Part shown: piece by piece, positions 61,186 through 64,000 of the stretch | How the letters are laid out: the number at the start of each line of letters is the position of its first letter | Position numbering within the stretch: position 1 is the first letter of the stretch | Made by a program: the position numbers and the translations under genes | Assembly: GCA_964502145.1 (NCBI GenBank) | Contig: CAZCVI010000012.1 | Location: 48,939 to 112,938, forward strand | Source: CAZCVI01 sp964502145 | GTDB taxonomy: Bacteria; Acidobacteriota; Aminicenantia; UBA2199 | Direction of reading: 5' to 3' | Length of the DNA stretch: 64,000 nt | Notes under the pieces: model-generated | The model's input: the letters and a program-made list of their open reading frames with translations, nothing else | The model's database searches: none | Told to the model about the DNA's origin: nothing

Positions 61186-61372
61186 AAAATCCACCGCCAA
61201 GTTTTAAAAGAGCCACGGATAACCTTGGCAGGCTGGACTATCTGGACATACTGGACTTACTGGACAAGCTAGACAAGCTGGAAAAATCAACGGTTTTGTG
61301 AAGTCCAGTAAGTCCAGAATGTCCAGTTAGTCCAGTTTTTTCAGAAATTTGCTGGTGAATCTCGGTAATAAT
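61186..61372. repeat. Nonamer inverted-repeat element J (CTGGACATA type)
   Basis: The left end AAATCCACCGCCAAGTTTTA holds an internal GCCACGG..CCTTGGC hairpin as in element E. Left-arm units are CTGGACTAT, CTGGACATA and CTGGACTTA; the right arm has the inverse (GTCCAGTAA, GTCCAGAAT, GTCCAGTTA). The right end is TTTGCTGGTGAATCTCGGTA. Confidence 0.85.
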
Positions 61373-61395
61373 AAATTTTTGGAGGTGCAGGACCC

Positions 61396-61417
61396 TTTTA
61401 TAAAAGGGTCTTGCCTG
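61396..61417. repeat. Palindrome next to element J
   Basis: GACCCTTTTA-TAAAAGGGTC, a 20-bp perfect palindrome in GC-flanked context (GGTGCAG..TTGCCTGGGGGAAGC). A palindrome of the same kind sits within element D at 24285-24314. Confidence 0.6.
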
Positions 61418-61436
61418 GGGGAAGCAAAAAAAAAAC

Positions 61437-61465
61437 TTGAAATATTCTGCGAAACATAGTATATA
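61437..61465 (+). promoter_or_regulatory. Promoter of the beta-CASP nuclease gene
   Basis: TTGAAA, 17 bases, TATATA; the ATG follows seven bases after the -10, which again suggests a leaderless message. Confidence 0.55.
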
Positions 61466-61472
61466 TTGTATC

Positions 61473-62894
61473 ATGGAAAACAGTAAGCAAACCATCAAGT
61501 TCTATTCACACGGTGCGTGCCAGGAAGTTACAGGGTCGAAGCATTTTCTGAATGTTAATGGAGATATATTGCAAGTGGATGGCGGTATGTTCCAGGGTCG
61601 CCGGGAGGAGGCGTATCAGAAAAACAAAACCCTTTCGTTTGCTCCTGCCGAGGTAAAAGCCCTATTGTTAACTCACGGGCATTTTGATCATTCGGGTGCC
61701 TTGCCCATTTTGGTTAAGAATGGTTTTAGCGGTAATATTTATTGCACTCCTGCCACGCGGGATTTGGCCAATATTATCATGTTGGATAGTGCTCATATTC
61801 AGGCAAAAGATTATGAATACATCATGGAGAAGCTGAAAAAACACCCGGAACGGAACATGAAGGCGTATGAACCTTTATACGATGAACAGGATGTCTTAAA
61901 TACGTTGCAACTCTTCGTCAATTACAATTATAACCGGAAATTCTATGCGTTGCCAACAGTGGAAGCAGAATTTTTTGATGCGGGTCATATCTTGGGTTCG
62001 GCGATGATCCATTTAACGATCAATGGCGAGAAAAAAATTGGGTTCTCCGGGGACCTGGGCAGAAAGGATTTGCCTATTTTGAGGGATCCGTCCCAGCTTC
62101 AGGATTTGGATTATCTGGTATTGGAGGGCACGTATGGGAACAGGCTGCACGATGTGATGGCGGTAGCCCAACAGGAGTTAACGGATATTGTAAATCAGGC
62201 GGTATCAAACAAGGGTAAGATTATTATCCCGGCATTTACGATTGAGCGCACGCAGGAGTTGATTTACATTCTGCATGTATTGATCAAGGAGAAAAGAATA
62301 CCAGCCATACCGATTTACATTGATTCGCCAATGGCTGTGAATGCGACGGCGATATTCCGGGTGCATCCAGAATGCTTTGATAAAGAAACTTTCGATCAGT
62401 TTCTAACGAACCACGAGGACCCTTTCACATTTGACAATGTTCATTATGTGACATCGGTGAGGGAATCGCGGCAGCTTAATGACATTCCTGGTCCGATCAT
62501 CATTATTTCTGCGAGTGGTATGGCTGAGAATGGACGGATTCTCCACCATTTAAGAAATAACCTTGAAGACCCGACGGCCATTATTGCGGTAGTGGGTTTT
62601 ATGGCGGAAAATACGCTGGGGCGGAAGCTGGTGGAAAAAGCGAAAAGCGTGAAGATTTTCGGCAAGGAGTACGAGGTGAAAGCGCGGGTTAAAACCTTCA
62701 ATGCGTTTTCTGCGCATGCGGATTATCAAGAGATTGAGGCGTGGCTGAAGCCAATGAACCTGGAAAAATTGAAAAAGGTGTTCCTTGTGCATGGTGAAAT
62801 AGTAGCATTGGCAAGTTTACAAGAAAAACTGCTGGCGATGGGTGTAAAAGCGGTAGAAATCGCGCAGTATGGGAAAGAATACACGTTAGAGTAA
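61473..62894 (+). CDS. MBL-fold beta-CASP ribonuclease/exonuclease (YSH1/CPSF73-like)
   Basis: 473 residues. The metallo-beta-lactamase fold shows THGHFDHSGALPIL (zinc ligands), DAGHILGSAM, and GFSGDLGRKDLPIL; the beta-CASP domain lies at about 200-400 (VLEGTYGNRLHD, ESRQLNDIPGPIIIISASGM); and the C-terminal FNAFSAHADYQEIEAWL and VFLVHGE complete the set. These enzymes cut or degrade RNA. It is transcribed alone. The start at 61473 is favoured by the promoter position over the longer frame at 61437. Confidence 0.92.
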   Translation: MENSKQTIKFYSHGACQEVTGSKHFLNVNGDILQVDGGMFQGRREEAYQKNKTLSFAPAEVKALLLTHGHFDHSGALPILVKNGFSGNIYCTPATRDLANIIMLDSAHIQAKDYEYIMEKLKKHPERNMKAYEPLYDEQDVLNTLQLFVNYNYNRKFYALPTVEAEFFDAGHILGSAMIHLTINGEKKIGFSGDLGRKDLPILRDPSQLQDLDYLVLEGTYGNRLHDVMAVAQQELTDIVNQAVSNKGKIIIPAFTIERTQELIYILHVLIKEKRIPAIPIYIDSPMAVNATAIFRVHPECFDKETFDQFLTNHEDPFTFDNVHYVTSVRESRQLNDIPGPIIIISASGMAENGRILHHLRNNLEDPTAIIAVVGFMAENTLGRKLVEKAKSVKIFGKEYEVKARVKTFNAFSAHADYQEIEAWLKPMNLEKLKKVFLVHGEIVALASLQEKLLAMGVKAVEIAQYGKEYTLE

Positions 62895-62930
62895 ACGAGT
62901 AAACACGTAATTGTTCATTATAAACTGTGG

Positions 62931-63014
62931 CACCCTGCGGGCAATTTTGTAAGACCTGTAGCGAAAAGCGTAAAAGCGGTGGTGATTTTATGATTGTTCG
63001 CAGGGTGCTGTTGG
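62931..63014. repeat. Inverted repeat downstream of the nuclease gene
   Basis: GCACCCTGCGGGCAAT and ATTGTTCGCAGGGTGC are inverse in 14 of 16 positions, about 53 bases apart. It may be a terminator-like stem or a small MITE. The region 63015-63240 shows nothing I recognise. Confidence 0.55.
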
Positions 63015-63285
63015 AAAAAAACTGGATTGGGGTGAGGTGGGAGTTGATGACGTTATCATCACGCTTTAGGTGAGAATAATTTTGGTTGCCAGAGTCAAAA
63101 ACGGTGGTGAATTGAGAGAATATTAACGGGAGAAAGGACAAATTGGGGGGATATGTGTCCGTTATGGCTTACATTCTCTTTCTTACGTGGTTACAATTCT
63201 GAATTCCATGGTACGATGTCTCCATGTTATGGTGAACTGTGTATTTTTTTATTTTTTGGTTGTGTCAAGTATTTTGTGTAAATTA

Positions 63286-63404
63286 TTTTCCACATAATTT
63301 TGTTGAAAAAAACAAAGGGCACATTTTTTTGTGGAAAACCCCATCAAAGCATTTATATAAAATCTTCTACATTGTTGAAAAAAATGTGGATACTTTGTGG
63401 AAAT
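63286..63404. other. Cluster of four DnaA-box-like 9-mers
   Basis: TTTTCCACA at 63286, TGTGGAAAA at 63330, TGTGGATAC at 63385, TGTGGAAAT at 63396, all in or near AT-rich sequence. They are within one or two bases of the bacterial DnaA box TTATCCACA or of its TTTTCCACA variant. There is no replication gene in the window. Confidence 0.35.
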
Positions 63405-63431
63405 CTTTTCGGTCACTGCGCCCCTCTATGC

Positions 63432-64000
63432 CTACTCATTTAAGTAACGCTCCAGTTGTTCTCCAAAATAGACCCGTAACTGCGAGTGAATTAATCGCCA
63501 GTTCGGTAATGGGCTCGTCCATTTCCTGCTCATCTCATCCAAGGCAAAATATACCACTTTTCCCAATAATTCAATGGAAGGAAATACGCTACGGGTTTTA
63601 GTTCTCCTCCGTATACCACGATTTACACTCTCTATCGCATTGGTTGTATAAATCAACCGCCTGATTTCTGGCGAATATTTGAAATATACACTGAGTTCAC
63701 TCCAATTATTCCTCCAGGATTTCGCGATATGAGGGTATTGGGCTTGCCATTTAACGGCAAACTTTTCCAGGGCATCGAGACCTTCGGATTCAGTGGCGGC
63801 CTTGTATATCCCCTTCAAATCTGTGCCTAGTTCTTTCCTATCTTTATAAGACACATATTTGAAGGAATTACGAATCTGATGAACCACACATTTTTGAATC
63901 TCGGTATCGGGAAAACAGGCCGATATCGCCTCGGAAATACCACTCAGATTGTCCGCACAAAAAAACAGGATTTTTTCCACTCCTCGGTTGCGAAGCTCAT
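63432..64000 (-). CDS. IS256-family transposase, 5' end beyond the window
   Basis: Mutator-type transposase C-terminal part: VEKILFFCADNLSGISEAI (catalytic Asp), CFPDTEIQKCVVHQIRNSFK, and YTTNAIESVNRGIRRRTKTR (catalytic Glu region), ending in ELLGKVVYFALDEMSRKW. About 189 residues are visible and the frame is open to the window edge (the codons before Met still match the family, ELRNRG). No defect is seen in this part. The right end of the element near the DnaA-like cluster was not located. Confidence 0.92.
   Translation of the reverse strand, partial: ELRNRGVEKILFFCADNLSGISEAISACFPDTEIQKCVVHQIRNSFKYVSYKDRKELGTDLKGIYKAATESEGLDALEKFAVKWQAQYPHIAKSWRNNWSELSVYFKYSPEIRRLIYTTNAIESVNRGIRRRTKTRSVFPSIELLGKVVYFALDEMSRKWTSPLPNWRLIHSQLRVYFGEQLERYLNE

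Noticed and set aside
62931..63240. A known structured RNA such as 6S RNA or tmRNA
   Set aside because: Only one long inverted repeat is visible; the conserved parts of those RNAs are not found.

Overview
The window is from a Gram-negative bacterium of moderate GC content. Outer-membrane beta-barrels, lipoprotein and signal peptides, periplasmic Spy-type proteins and a flagellin all point that way. It encodes a sodium-pumping acyl-CoA decarboxylase, a full chemotaxis core and glycogen phosphorylase, which suggests a motile, anaerobic or fermentative, peptide- or polysaccharide-using organism. The mix of families would fit Acidobacteriota/Aminicenantota-like bacteria, but I cannot prove the taxon from sequence alone. 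Most genes lie on the minus strand. Promoters fit the sigma-70 pattern TTGAAA-17-TATAAT, and start sites usually follow a clear AGGAG.

Layout. 1-2.5 kb: two signal-transduction genes (a response regulator cut by the window edge and a hybrid kinase). 2.7-10.7 kb: envelope genes (TonB-receptor-like barrel, PAP2 phosphatase, asparagine synthetase, M23 peptidase). 10.9-17.8 kb: flagellin, an MFSD1-like MFS carrier, a lone PqqD-fold protein, an OPT peptide transporter and a FapA-like protein. 17.8-18.8 kb: a nonamer array, a compact transcription unit for an unknown 70-residue peptide, and a palindromic tandem array. 18.8-24.1 kb: glutamate formimidoyltransferase plus the decarboxylase operon (beta, biotin carrier, gamma and alpha subunits). 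24.3-36.4 kb: ChaN-PDZ protein, DUF5916 barrel, DUF192, Pcm, glycogen phosphorylase, and an ECF sigma/anti-sigma/Spy operon. 36.4-43.4 kb is accessory: a 20-bp array, a dead IS66 element, an XRE regulator, a permease fused to a pseudo-ATPase, an unknown secreted protein, a decayed second XRE gene and two unknown small proteins. 43.6-53.7 kb: a chemotaxis and partner-switch operon with three STAS proteins. 54-64 kb: SNF2 ATPase, an ABC-2 exporter, a beta-CASP nuclease and the edge of an IS256 transposase.

The strongest unexplained signal is a family of about eleven intergenic elements of roughly 140-185 bp scattered through the window. Complete ones have TIR-like ends resembling TACCTGGATTCACCGCCA around two inverted arms built from a 9-bp tandem unit. 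Three unit types exist (GATRTGGAC, ATGGGAAGT, CTGGACATA), and both arms of one element are always of the same type, so the arms seem to evolve together. The second candidate novelty is the 38.4-43.4 kb module: an intact XRE gene whose -35 sits in a palindrome also found upstream of the secreted-protein/permease pair, a permease carrying an ABC ATPase domain without a P-loop, and a paralogous XRE pseudogene beside a perfect promoter with a palindrome.
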